Positions 33,900-43,675 of a DNA stretch of 64,000 nucleotides are shown piece after piece. The first letter of the stretch is position 1, and each line of letters begins with the position of its first letter. Both the position numbers and the translations under genes were made by a program. Below the pieces are notes generated by a model that saw nothing but the letters and a program-made list of their open reading frames with translations, did not search any database and was not told the origin of the DNA. The stretch lies in contig NZ_CP010429.1 in the NCBI RefSeq assembly GCF_000974425.1, positions 1,736,001-1,800,000 of the forward strand, written 5' to 3'. The stretch is from Spirosoma radiotolerans. GTDB taxonomy: Bacteria > Bacteroidota > Bacteroidia > Cytophagales > Spirosomataceae.

Positions 33900-36800
33900 T
33901 TATTGAAGCAAGGCCAATAGGTCAGCTCTTGATAGCGATTTTACTATAGCCGTGTCGGTTTTAACCAGGTTGTCGGCCAGCTCTCGTTTGGTCTCCTGAA
34001 GTTCCAGAATCTTTTCTTCAATGGTGTTTGGGCATATCAGCCGAACGGCCACCACATTTTTCTTCTGGCCAATCCGGTAACTCCGGTCGATGGCCTGATT
34101 CTCAACGGCCGGGTTCCACCACGGGTCTACCAAGTACACATAATCGGCCTGGGTCAGATTCAGGCCCGTGCCGCCAGCTTTCAGGCTTATCAAAAATACC
34201 CGAACCGTGTCGTCGCTTTGAAACCGATTGACGCTGGCTGCCCGGTTGCTGGTTTGGCCGGTCAGGTACTCGAAGCCAATTTGTCGGGTTTCCAATTCCG
34301 TTCGGATCAGATCGAGCATGGAGACGAATTGGGAAAACACCAGGATTTTATGATTTGGGGATTTGTTCTCGATCTGTTCGAGCAGCAGGTCAATCTTTGC
34401 CGACGAGTCGCCATAAAACTCCTCGTCGTTGAGCAGCACCGGGCTGTTGCAAATCTGGCGTAGCTTGGTGAGCCCCTGTAACACGTGCAAGCGCTCTCTG
34501 GGAATATCGCCTTCCTTCGTTGTCAGCAGAAAAGTACGAAACTCCTGCTCGTAGGCGTCATACACCCGGCGTTGTTCCAGCCCCATATCGCAATGCAAAA
34601 TCATCTCCGTTTTGTCGGGAAGCTCCGTGGCGACCTGGGCTTTGGTTCGGCGCAGAATGAAAGGCTTGATTTTGGCCTGTAGTTCGCGGGCCCGCTGCCG
34701 ATCGTCGAACTTGTCGATAGGCGTCGAGTAATGCGCTTTGAAATGATTGTAACTGCCCAGTAGTCCCGGACAAGCGAAAGAAAGCTGCCCATATAAATCG
34801 AACGTGTGGTTTTCGATGGGCGTGCCGGTCAGTACGATCCGATTGCGGGACTGCAGTAGCCGGGCCGCCTGGTAGCGCTGTGATTCGGGGTTTTTGATGG
34901 CCTGCGATTCATCCAGGAAAACATAGTTGAACGAATATTCCTTCAGGAAACGAATCTCGGACAGAAGTGTACCGTACGATGTGAGAATGATCTCGTACTG
35001 ATCGAAATCCTTCTTTTTCAGGCCGCGGTTCGCTCCGTAGAATGGCTGAATGCGGAGGTCAGGCGCAAATCTGGCTACCTCGGCCTGCCAGTTGAACAGG
35101 AGGGAAGTGGGCACAACAATCAGGTTCGTGTTGGGCCGTTTTTTGGTTCGTTGTAGCAGGATAAAGGCAATAATCTGAATCGTTTTACCCAGTCCCATGT
35201 CATCGGCCAGGCAACCGCCCAGCCCGAATTCGTCCAGAAAGTTCAACCAGTTCAAGCCTTCTTTCTGATAATTCCGAAGCGATGTCTTCAATCCGTCTGG
35301 CACCGCAACCGGGCGGATCGACTGGAAGTTGTTGAAATTTCGGGTGAATAGCGCCAACTGGTCTTTCACATCGCTCATCAACTCTTCTTCGGCGTACAGC
35401 TCCTGAATGCTGGAGAAACTGACTTTCGGGGTGCGAATGTGTTCCTCAACGACTTCGCCTGCCTGAAAATAGGCGGTGAAGCGTTCGAGCCACTCGGTGG
35501 GTAAGATGCCCAGTGTGCCATCATCGAGCGAAACAAACCGACTCTTGTTTTTTAGTGCTTTGTGCAGGTGTTTGAGGGATACCTGCTGCTTGCCATACGT
35601 TAACCCGAGCGACGTTTCGAACCAGTTTATGCCACTACTGACCGTAACCGAAACCTTCGCCTTATGCGGGTTAAACTTGTTGTTTTTGAGTGTGTTGAAA
35701 CCAAGTATACGAATGCCCTGGCTGCTCCAGGCGTCGAAAGCGGGTAGAAACCAGCTCTCGTCGAGTGCATATTTTTTGTGGAGGTAGAAGCAGGGTTGGT
35801 GTAGCTGGTCGTAAAAATCCGGGTGCTGATTCAGTACGGCCATCGTAAACTGAATTTCGGCTTCTTCGTCACGCAGTACCGTAAAGGGCTTGCCTTTGCT
35901 ATCGACCGACTGGATCTGGCGTTTCGACATAACCGGCACCTCGACATGACCGTACTTGATGACGGGCGTAATTAGAACATAATTTTCGGAGTCGGACAGA
36001 TAAAGGATGCGCTCCCGTTCCTGCGTAAATCCAGCCTCGGCTAATTGCGCGGGCGTTGCCGGTTTCAGATAAGCGTAGTCGATCGACACCTGATCTTCGA
36101 GCCTGGACAGAACCGTTTGCTGGAACTCCTCGTATTTCGATTCATGAATGACAAGGGTATTGTTCTTCTTGTTGAAAAACTGAATAACGCGCAGATGGGC
36201 CGGGTGGTCGATCAGGTATAAACCGTCATCGAGCAGGATAAAATAATCGTACTTGAGAACTAGTTTGTGTAAGGGATACGACGTGCCGCTGAGCGTTAGC
36301 GAGCCCCAGATTTCATAAAAGCCGTCTACAATCCGAACGGTCAGGCGAAGAGCCGCCTTCAGAATTTCCAGCTTTACCGGGACAAGCGAGTGCGCGGTTA
36401 TGTTTTCTGAAATACGGCCTGAATGATAATAAATCCCCTGCTTCAATGGATTTTGAACCACCAGTCGCAGGCTTTCCAGGTCGGTTTCTTCTTTTTTTGA
36501 CCGGTGCTGATTCTGGAATTTGGCTACTGCCGAGTAAAATTTTACGTCAGCCAGGCTATCGGCTTTCGTTAGCAGGTCGAGAGGCTGTACTGGCGTAAGT
36601 GGGTTTTTTAGTTTACCGTTACGGGCCGTCGCGGCTTCAAACAACGCCAGGCAAAAATGATCAGCATAGCGGTGCTTGGTGAAGACCAGAATCCGTTTCA
36701 GAGTTGGCGGTGGCTCCGCAAAGGCAGGCACTTGTTGCCCTGAGCTGGGTAGTAAGCTGGCGGTCAGGTACTCTTTGTCGGCTTGGGTCAGTCGCAAAAG

Positions 36801-37271
36801 CTCGGCCCGTCGGGGGCGGATGTGGATCGTCTTGTGGTCAATCTCTACCTGGAAAAAGTCATCCAGCGGGCTTTCATTTTCGAGTCCATAGTCTTTGGCA
36901 ACGCGCCTGATGGCTTCTCTCCGTAGGGCTTCATCGAAAAAGATACGTAATTCTATACGCCGAATGATGGCGGCTAACACCTGTACCTGATGCGTACACA
37001 GCTTATTGTTCGGCTCGGTACAGGAGCACGATATCAACAACGATTGCGCTGTTTGCCGGACAACAACGAGTGGAAAGTGAGCTCCGGTTGCCGTACTGGT
37101 GAAAGAGCCGTGATTGAGATCAATGACCTGCGGCACGATGTCTCCGTACTCTTCAGACGACGAAACGAACCCGCCACTATGTTTGGCTAACAGGCTATCG
37201 GTCAGGGTGGGGATTGTGATGGCTTCCAGCCGGTAGCCAACGGCTTCATTCAGATTGGTGTACTCATTCAT
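33900..37271 (-). CDS. SWIM-finger SNF2-family helicase
   Basis: 1123 residues. An N-terminal SWIM zinc finger has Cys82, Cys84, Cys92 and His94 (CSCTEPNNKLCTHQ). A long middle region of unknown fold follows, then the SNF2 ATPase: LADDMGLGKTIQ (Walker A, about residue 690), FLDESQAIKNP (motif II, about 790, DESQ instead of DEAH), LTGTPIENHTFDLY (motif III) and the second RecA lobe with YLTGQTSN and IDRSYRIGQKK. SWIM-SNF2 proteins of this length are common in Bacteroidota and are assumed to remodel nucleoprotein. Its start overlaps the preceding MFS gene by ATGA, so the two are translationally coupled. Confidence 0.92.
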   Translation of the reverse strand: MNEYTNLNEAVGYRLEAITIPTLTDSLLAKHSGGFVSSSEEYGDIVPQVIDLNHGSFTSTATGAHFPLVVVRQTAQSLLISCSCTEPNNKLCTHQVQVLAAIIRRIELRIFFDEALRREAIRRVAKDYGLENESPLDDFFQVEIDHKTIHIRPRRAELLRLTQADKEYLTASLLPSSGQQVPAFAEPPPTLKRILVFTKHRYADHFCLALFEAATARNGKLKNPLTPVQPLDLLTKADSLADVKFYSAVAKFQNQHRSKKEETDLESLRLVVQNPLKQGIYYHSGRISENITAHSLVPVKLEILKAALRLTVRIVDGFYEIWGSLTLSGTSYPLHKLVLKYDYFILLDDGLYLIDHPAHLRVIQFFNKKNNTLVIHESKYEEFQQTVLSRLEDQVSIDYAYLKPATPAQLAEAGFTQERERILYLSDSENYVLITPVIKYGHVEVPVMSKRQIQSVDSKGKPFTVLRDEEAEIQFTMAVLNQHPDFYDQLHQPCFYLHKKYALDESWFLPAFDAWSSQGIRILGFNTLKNNKFNPHKAKVSVTVSSGINWFETSLGLTYGKQQVSLKHLHKALKNKSRFVSLDDGTLGILPTEWLERFTAYFQAGEVVEEHIRTPKVSFSSIQELYAEEELMSDVKDQLALFTRNFNNFQSIRPVAVPDGLKTSLRNYQKEGLNWLNFLDEFGLGGCLADDMGLGKTIQIIAFILLQRTKKRPNTNLIVVPTSLLFNWQAEVARFAPDLRIQPFYGANRGLKKKDFDQYEIILTSYGTLLSEIRFLKEYSFNYVFLDESQAIKNPESQRYQAARLLQSRNRIVLTGTPIENHTFDLYGQLSFACPGLLGSYNHFKAHYSTPIDKFDDRQRARELQAKIKPFILRRTKAQVATELPDKTEMILHCDMGLEQRRVYDAYEQEFRTFLLTTKEGDIPRERLHVLQGLTKLRQICNSPVLLNDEEFYGDSSAKIDLLLEQIENKSPNHKILVFSQFVSMLDLIRTELETRQIGFEYLTGQTSNRAASVNRFQSDDTVRVFLISLKAGGTGLNLTQADYVYLVDPWWNPAVENQAIDRSYRIGQKKNVVAVRLICPNTIEEKILELQETKRELADNLVKTDTAIVKSLSRADLLALLQ

Positions 37272-38503
37272 AACATAGCTTCAGCCAGTTGCTCATCCAT
37301 ACTGGACTGCTTGCTTCGGTAGCGAATAACCCGCTCGCTGACCAAAAGGATGACTAACCCCATGAGTACGCAGGTTGTCATAATACCGACCATGGGAATA
37401 GCCGTGTTGTTATGCAAAAAGCTAACTGATGCGGAAATAATGGAGCCAAAGCCCATACGAAAGCTGCCCATCAGGGCCGCAGCACTGCCCGCATGACGGG
37501 TAAAAGGAGCCAGCGACAGGGCCGAGGCATTGGGATTGGTTAGCCCCTGTCCGCCCAAAAATAGAAACAGCATGCCAATCAGGCCGTATTGACCATACCA
37601 GCCCGCCCACGTGCCCACGACCAGCAGCAAGCCAACAACGGATTGGTAGATCAGGGTGGTAAGAATGATTTGCTCGTTGGTAAATCGCTTGAGCAGAAAT
37701 TGATTCAATTGCGTAGGGGCAATTAAGGCAATGGCCAGAAAGGCGAAAATCCAGCCGTACTCCTGCGCGCTTACGTGATAGATATTCATAAACACGTCGG
37801 ATGAACCCGCCAGATAGGCAAAGGGTGCGGCCGTGGCAATGCCACCAACGAGGGCGTAGGTCAGAAACTGAGGCTGCTTTAATACGGTAAAAAAACTACC
37901 CATTACGGCCTTCGGGTGGAGCGAGAGGGCAGGGTCGGGGAGCCGGCCGTTCGGTAGAACAAAATACACACCAATGAGGATGAGGGTGGTTATAGCCGCC
38001 AGGATAATAAAAATGGAATGCCAGCCAAAGGCAATCGTTGCGTAACCGCCAACGGTTGGCGCAATCATGGGCGAAACCGCAATAACCAGCGTAAGCAGGG
38101 AGAAGACCTGCGCAATCTGGGATACGGGAAACAAATCGCGCACCAACGCTTGGGCTGCCACCAGACCAACGCAGCCACCCAGTGCCTGTAGGAGCCGCAT
38201 CGCAATGAGCGTGTTAATAGAAGTGCTCAGGGCACAACCCACGGAAGCCGCTATGTACAGGCTCAGGCCGACGTATAGCGGCAGCTTACGGCCAAACCGA
38301 TCCAACAGGGGACCATAAAGCAGTTGCCCCACCGAAATGCCGATCAGGTAGGCCGTTAAAGACAATTGAACCTGCGAGATCGACGTGTGCAGGTCACTGG
38401 CGATGGCCGGAAAACCCGGCAAATACATGTCAATGGAAAAAGGGCTGACGGTAGAGAGTGTCCCTAAAATCAGGATAATAACAAAATGCTGTCGGCGAGT
38501 CAT
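37268..38503 (-). CDS. Bcr/CflA-type MFS multidrug efflux transporter
   Basis: 411 residues from the ATG giving MTRRQHFVII; a start 14 codons earlier would add polar residues. Twelve helices. The DHA1 Bcr/CflA marks are FSIDMYLPGFPAIA in helix 1, GQLLYGPLLDRFGRK in loop 2-3 and MRLLQALGGCVGLVAAQALV in helix 4-5. It exports drugs such as bicyclomycin or sulfonamides, or small metabolites, by proton antiport. The stop overlaps the start of the helicase gene by four bases (ATGA). Confidence 0.9.
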   Translation of the reverse strand: MTRRQHFVIILILGTLSTVSPFSIDMYLPGFPAIASDLHTSISQVQLSLTAYLIGISVGQLLYGPLLDRFGRKLPLYVGLSLYIAASVGCALSTSINTLIAMRLLQALGGCVGLVAAQALVRDLFPVSQIAQVFSLLTLVIAVSPMIAPTVGGYATIAFGWHSIFIILAAITTLILIGVYFVLPNGRLPDPALSLHPKAVMGSFFTVLKQPQFLTYALVGGIATAAPFAYLAGSSDVFMNIYHVSAQEYGWIFAFLAIALIAPTQLNQFLLKRFTNEQIILTTLIYQSVVGLLLVVGTWAGWYGQYGLIGMLFLFLGGQGLTNPNASALSLAPFTRHAGSAAALMGSFRMGFGSIISASVSFLHNNTAIPMVGIMTTCVLMGLVILLVSERVIRYRSKQSSMDEQLAEAML

Positions 38504-38616
38504 AAACTCAGAGTAAGGTACTTCTTTATAGACGTACCGGCCCAACCGATTGTTCCCTGAAACCGTGCGAATTGAGGGATGGGGCTGGCGTGTTGAACCC
38601 TAGCAACGAACTACGC

Positions 38617-40494
38617 TTACCTGGCTGTCCAGCTATTGTTGCTTTCGTCGGCGTCCATATAAATGCCGCCTTGCAGGCTAACCGACCGCACTTTCTTCTT
38701 GGTTGGCACCTTAACCGTGGCCTGTTTCTGATTCGCTTGCCAGATAGCGGGTGTCTGGTGAAACGTTTCAGAGGTGCCATCCGCAAACGTTATCACAACG
38801 TCGACCGGCGCTACGTACCCACCAATGTTCTGAATAGTGATTGCCGTTTGTGCTGCTGTCGGGACAACTTTCTGAATCGCGAAATCAATGTAGTTATTGC
38901 TGAAAAACCAGTTGTTCCAGAACCAGTTCAGGTTTTTGCCCGATGCGCTGTTGAAACTGTAGAACATATCCCAGGGCGTAGGGTGTTTTCCGTGCCATCG
39001 GTTCATAAACTCATGCAGGCTTTTCCGAAACAACTCATCGCCCAGTAACTCTTTCAAGGCCAGGTAACCGATGGCGGCTTTTCCATATTCATTATTGCCC
39101 ATAGCGGCTCCGCTCAGGACGTTGGCAGGCGTAATGATCGGCAAATCTTCTTCTGCCGATGGGTCCTTGCTCCAGTATGCCACCCGAAACTGCTGAAAGT
39201 TTTCTGTAGCTTGTTTCGTGCCTAAATCGGCCTGGCTAATCAGGTACTCGAAGGCCGTTACCCACCCTTCATCCATAAATCCATAACGGGTTTCGTTGAT
39301 GCCCATGTAGAACGGAAACCATGTGTGGGCAATCTCATGCTCGGCCACAAAGCGGGAAAAATTCAGGTCCTGCGTGGTCGCATCGTTCACCATCATCGGG
39401 TATTCCATATCGGCAAACCCCTGCACGATGGTCGTTTTAGGGTACGGGTACGGAATACCCGGCAGGTTGTTGGAAAACCAGTCCAGCGCATGCCGTCCGA
39501 AGCCAACCATTTGATGGAAGTCTTTCGCGGTATCTAAGAAAGCCGCCTGTACGCTGGATCGGCGGTTTGTTTTCTTGTCGACCACCACACTCGACGCGTC
39601 CCATACATAATGATTGCTGATGCACAACGCCATGTCGGGCACGTAACTGGCTTTCCATTTCCAGGCATTGACGGGCTGTTGCACCGTTACGTTTTTGGCC
39701 ATCAACTCCGCCATCGTGGCCACATGCACGAGCGAATCGGTCTGCATGGATTCGTTCAGGCGTTTGGCATAAACTGGTTGCAGGACTTCGTTGGCATTCT
39801 GTAATTCGCCCGTTGCCCAGACGATGTAATCCTTGGGTACATTGACCGTTAATGTATAGTCATTAAAGTCATTATAAAATTCCTGCGCTTCGGTGAACTG
39901 GGTCATATCCCAGCCGTAGTAATCGTCCAGAACGGCCACCCGTGGGTAGAAATAAGCCAGAAAGAATGTTGTCGAATCCAGCGCCCCTTCCCGTCCGCTC
40001 TCGACAGAAACATCATAATGCCAATCGAAGGTAAGCTTCACCGAGTCATGGGGAACTACCGCTTTAGTTAACTGCATCCGTTGTGCGGTCAGTGTCCCGG
40101 CATCGGGAAATTGCCGGGTACTTGTGCCATCGGTGTATTTGTCGATGTGAATGCCGGACGTCATGTAATCGGCTGATGCAGGGCCCTGCCGGACAGCGCC
40201 GGGCTTATGGCTATTCAGAATTAGCTTAAAAACGAGTGTTTTCAGCGTATCGGGGCTGTTGTTGATATACGTAATCTCTTCTGTGCCGCGAATAGTCCGG
40301 CTGGGCGGGTTGACCGTAATGTTGATCGAATACCGGGCAAAGTTCTGCCAGTAATTTTTGCCGGGTTTGCCATCCATAGATCGGGTTCCTTTCTGGTAGG
40401 CTTTTTTAATATTGCGCGGCATGTATAATTCCTGAGCCTGGACCGATTCCGCAGTCAAGCTTATGAAGCAAACGAAGAGAAGTGCTCTGATCAC
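38617..40494 (-). CDS. Secreted M1-family aminopeptidase
   Basis: 625 residues beginning at a GTG; the following 20 residues form a signal peptide (ending SVQAQ), which supports this start. The M1 zinc site is HEIAH at residues 386-390 with Glu409 (HExxH-x18-E). The usual exopeptidase GxMEN is replaced by QGFADMEYPMM, a change seen in several Bacteroidota M1 relatives, so strict aminopeptidase activity is uncertain. The N-terminal strand domain includes TVNPPSRTIRGTEEITYIN. Likely periplasmic. It is on the same strand as the MFS gene, 113 bases upstream. Confidence 0.9.
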   Translation of the reverse strand: MIRALLFVCFISLTAESVQAQELYMPRNIKKAYQKGTRSMDGKPGKNYWQNFARYSINITVNPPSRTIRGTEEITYINNSPDTLKTLVFKLILNSHKPGAVRQGPASADYMTSGIHIDKYTDGTSTRQFPDAGTLTAQRMQLTKAVVPHDSVKLTFDWHYDVSVESGREGALDSTTFFLAYFYPRVAVLDDYYGWDMTQFTEAQEFYNDFNDYTLTVNVPKDYIVWATGELQNANEVLQPVYAKRLNESMQTDSLVHVATMAELMAKNVTVQQPVNAWKWKASYVPDMALCISNHYVWDASSVVVDKKTNRRSSVQAAFLDTAKDFHQMVGFGRHALDWFSNNLPGIPYPYPKTTIVQGFADMEYPMMVNDATTQDLNFSRFVAEHEIAHTWFPFYMGINETRYGFMDEGWVTAFEYLISQADLGTKQATENFQQFRVAYWSKDPSAEEDLPIITPANVLSGAAMGNNEYGKAAIGYLALKELLGDELFRKSLHEFMNRWHGKHPTPWDMFYSFNSASGKNLNWFWNNWFFSNNYIDFAIQKVVPTAAQTAITIQNIGGYVAPVDVVITFADGTSETFHQTPAIWQANQKQATVKVPTKKKVRSVSLQGGIYMDADESNNSWTAR

Positions 40495-40747
40495 GTTTTA
40501 ATAAAAATTTGTCTGGTATACGAGTTACTGCAAGCTACAAAAAAGCCGGAAACCAGTCGGTATTCCCAAAAAAGCCGTCAGTAGATTGCTCTATTAAAAT
40601 AGAGTAAGTACCGTCCGTGTTCAACTTATTTTTGGCTGGATATAAACAAATAGGTAAGTAAGTTGCTTATAAACTCATCAGATAAGTACCGCACGGATAT
40701 AGAAACTGAGTGGATAAACACTAATTAATATTCCATTAGATTAAGTT

Positions 40748-42127
40748 ATGGGTAACCCGCCCACTCCAATCGAGGAAGGTAGTCGGCTAGCAACTCTAAA
40801 AAGTTACGATATACTAGATTCACTTCCAGAAGCCGATTACGACGCTATTACCCAGGTGGCAGCCGCCATTTGCCAAACACCCATCTCTTTAATCAGTCTT
40901 GTTGACGATAAAAGACAGTGGTTCAAATCAGCACATGGGCTGAATAAGAAAGAAACCCCCAGAGAGTTTGCCTTTTGTGCACACAATATAATTGACCCCA
41001 CTACACCACTGATCGTTCAAGATTCGCGCCAGGATGCTCGTTTTGCGGGTAATCCGCTGGTGACGGGTGACCCGCATATTGTTTTTTACGCAGGCATGCC
41101 TCTGGTTGACCCATCTGGCTATGCACTGGGATCCCTATGTGTCATTGACAATAAGGTCAGAAATTTAGACCAGACGCAGGTAGACGCCTTAAAGGTGCTG
41201 GCCCAGCAAGTGGTGAAGCTGCTCGAATTACGAAAGGCGAATGCTGCTTTAAAGGAGAGCGAGGAACGCTACCGAACGCTTTCCTTGGAATTAGACCGGC
41301 AGGTGCAGCACCGAACGGAAGAACTGACCGCAGCTAACGAAGCCCTTAGTGAAGCGAATACGTTGCTGAGCCGGTCGAACGAGAACCTACAGCAGTTTGC
41401 GTATGTAGCAAGCCATGATTTACAGGAGCCTCTCCGTAAAATTCAGCAGTTCGGTGATTTATTGAAGAGTCAGTTTATCGCAGCATCGGAGCAGGAACTG
41501 GTTTACCTGGAACGCATGCAATCGGCAGCCGGCCGAATGTCGACGCTAATTCGGGATCTGCTGAGTCTGTCCCGCATTTCGACCCGGCGTGATGCCAGGG
41601 TCACTATCTCGCTCAACGAAACCGTCAAGATGGCCCTGCTTGATTTAGATCTGGTGATGCAGGAAACCGGCGCAACCGTGCACGTAGGCTCTTTGCCGAC
41701 ATTTAGCGGTGATCATGCCCAGCTAAGGCGACTTTTTCAGAATTTAATGAGCAACGCGTTGAAATTTCGCCGTGCTGATGAATCAGGTAATCTTATTGCT
41801 CCCCAAATTCAGATAAACGCTCACCTCATATCCGAGGGTGACCTGCCCCCTACCGTGAAGCCTGCCCGAACGGCTACGGCTTACCATCGAATTGATGTGA
41901 TTGACAATGGCATTGGCTTCGATGAAAAATACCTGGACCGCATTTTTCAGGTTTTCCAGCGGCTTCATGGTCGGAATGAATATGCTGGCACTGGCATCGG
42001 TCTGGCTATCTGCGAAAAAGTAGCGGCTAATCATGAGGGAATCCTCTGGGCGAGTAGTCAACTGGGCTTGGGCTCCACCTTTTTCGTGTATTTGCCCGTA
42101 CAGACGGAAAGCCTAGAAGCCAGTTGA
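40748..42127 (+). CDS. GAF-domain sensor histidine kinase
   Basis: 459 residues, no membrane segment, so it senses in the cytoplasm. A GAF domain (about residues 25-165) has [22 protein letters not shown] and [22 protein letters not shown], typical of bacteriophytochrome-like GAFs but without an obvious chromophore Cys. A coiled linker of about 40 residues leads to HisKA with His223 in [14 protein letters not shown], and HATPase_c with [10 protein letters not shown] (N box), DNGIGFD (G1) and [12 protein letters not shown] (G2). No response-regulator gene is adjacent. Signal unknown. Confidence 0.92.
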   Translation: MGNPPTPIEEGSRLATLKSYDILDSLPEADYDAITQVAAAICQTPISLISLVDDKRQWFKSAHGLNKKETPREFAFCAHNIIDPTTPLIVQDSRQDARFAGNPLVTGDPHIVFYAGMPLVDPSGYALGSLCVIDNKVRNLDQTQVDALKVLAQQVVKLLELRKANAALKESEERYRTLSLELDRQVQHRTEELTAANEALSEANTLLSRSNENLQQFAYVASHDLQEPLRKIQQFGDLLKSQFIAASEQELVYLERMQSAAGRMSTLIRDLLSLSRISTRRDARVTISLNETVKMALLDLDLVMQETGATVHVGSLPTFSGDHAQLRRLFQNLMSNALKFRRADESGNLIAPQIQINAHLISEGDLPPTVKPARTATAYHRIDVIDNGIGFDEKYLDRIFQVFQRLHGRNEYAGTGIGLAICEKVAANHEGILWASSQLGLGSTFFVYLPVQTESLEAS

Positions 42128-42160
42128 GTGAATCGCCTGATGAGGCAGGCGATTCACTCA
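42125..42160. terminator. Hairpin overlapping the kinase stop codon
   Basis: A 15-base-pair perfect stem (42125-42139 with 42146-42160) with a six-base loop begins in the TGA of the histidine kinase gene and ends just before the convergent M20 peptidase gene. Confidence 0.6.
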
Positions 42161-42169
42161 GGCAGCTTG

Positions 42170-43531
42170 TCAACGTCTGGCGCCTGCTTTCGTCCCGGAT
42201 GCCGTTGTCCCTTTATCTAAACCGGCTTCGGCCAGCAGCAGCAACAGTATCCGTTGCATACCCAGGTATCCTTTGTCATTCAACCACCACTCGTTCAGGG
42301 AATGTTCTCCTCCGCCAATGCCTCCGCTGCCGATGGTTACGGCCGGAATACCCAGCGCAATAGGCGTATTGGCGTTTGTAGAAGCCACTTCTAATTGAGG
42401 AGTTGCGTTCATGTAAGTAGTCACGGCCATGGCCCGCTGGACAATAGCGGTTGTCTGCTCAGTTTTCCCCGATGGCCGGTCGCCAATTTTCTTCACATCA
42501 ACGGTGAGGTCGGGGCCTTGCCGTTTCATGCCGTTTTCTTCTGTCAAGGCCCGTTGTACAGCCGTTTGCAGTAACTGATCCACTTCATTGAGTTTTTCGG
42601 GACTTTCGGAGCGCATATCTACTTCCATCCACGATTCGTAGGGAATGGCATTCACCGATGTGCCGCCACCCACAACGCTGACGCTATAAGTGGTTTTCAC
42701 GCCCTGCCGCGTAACCTTGTCAGCTTCCGTTGTGAAGTAATGAATAGCTTTTCCCAGCGCACCGTGCGGATTGACAATGCCAAATGACCCATAGGAGTGC
42801 CCGCCGGGCCCTTTAAACGTGATCCGATAGCGATGCGAGCCCAACCCACGATGAACAATCGAACTAATCCCATCGCCATCGACGGCAATGTATGAATCGA
42901 CTTTCTGGCTTCCTTTTCGCAGTAAATGTTTAACCCCTCGAAGATCGCCCAGGCCCTCCTCACCCACAGCACCAACAAACAACACGTCGGCGTCGGTCTC
43001 GATGGCTGCCTTCTCCATGCCTTTCAATACGGCCAGAATAGCGGTCAGCCCACGCGTGTCATCGCCGATACCAGGCGCATAGAGCGTATCGCCTTTGTAC
43101 TTCACTTTTACATCCGTGCCTTCCGGAAAAACAGTGTCCAGATGTGATTCGACCACAACTGTCCGTTTGCCAGAGCGGCCTTTCCGCTTGGCGATGACGT
43201 TACTAACTTCGTCGATCCAGACGGAGTCAGCGCCCGCTTCTTTTAGCATAGCCGCATATTTTTTGGCCCGAACACCTTCTTTAAATGGAGGAGAAGGCGT
43301 TTCAGTCAGGTTGAGGTGGTCCTGTTTTGTTTGCGGTTCCAGATCAACGAAAATCTGAAAGGCTTTTTTTACAGCGGGCTGATCGCCCAGCGCTTTTACT
43401 TCGTCAATGTACCGTTTATCGACCCCGGCAACGGGTGGCGTTTTTGGGTTGGTTTGCTGAGCCAGAAGGGGTAGGGTGGTGTAGTAAGTGGCAACAAATG
43501 CGAATGTAAATAAGGTAAGTTTTCGATTCAT
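42170..43531 (-). CDS. Secreted M20-family metallopeptidase
   Basis: 453 residues with a signal peptide. The di-zinc ligands of M20 are visible: VVESHLDTVFPEGTD (His, Asp), APGIGDDTRGL (Asp), GAVGEEGLGDL (Glu pair) and GGGEHSLNEWWL (late His). The bacterial dimerisation domain lies between. Family members include tripeptidase PepT and carboxypeptidase G2; the motif order fits a PepT-like peptidase. Periplasmic. Converges on the histidine kinase gene. Confidence 0.9.
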   Translation of the reverse strand: MNRKLTLFTFAFVATYYTTLPLLAQQTNPKTPPVAGVDKRYIDEVKALGDQPAVKKAFQIFVDLEPQTKQDHLNLTETPSPPFKEGVRAKKYAAMLKEAGADSVWIDEVSNVIAKRKGRSGKRTVVVESHLDTVFPEGTDVKVKYKGDTLYAPGIGDDTRGLTAILAVLKGMEKAAIETDADVLFVGAVGEEGLGDLRGVKHLLRKGSQKVDSYIAVDGDGISSIVHRGLGSHRYRITFKGPGGHSYGSFGIVNPHGALGKAIHYFTTEADKVTRQGVKTTYSVSVVGGGTSVNAIPYESWMEVDMRSESPEKLNEVDQLLQTAVQRALTEENGMKRQGPDLTVDVKKIGDRPSGKTEQTTAIVQRAMAVTTYMNATPQLEVASTNANTPIALGIPAVTIGSGGIGGGEHSLNEWWLNDKGYLGMQRILLLLLAEAGLDKGTTASGTKAGARR

Positions 43532-43675
43532 AAAGCGGTTGTACCCAATAAAACGTGCTAAAAGAAATAGGAAATGATATTATTCGGAGAAGTCACACTT
43601 TTATTTGGCATAAAAGGCTATTATTATGACAAACAATCATCGTAACGAGGGTAAAGTTATCCTTTATTCGGCTAA

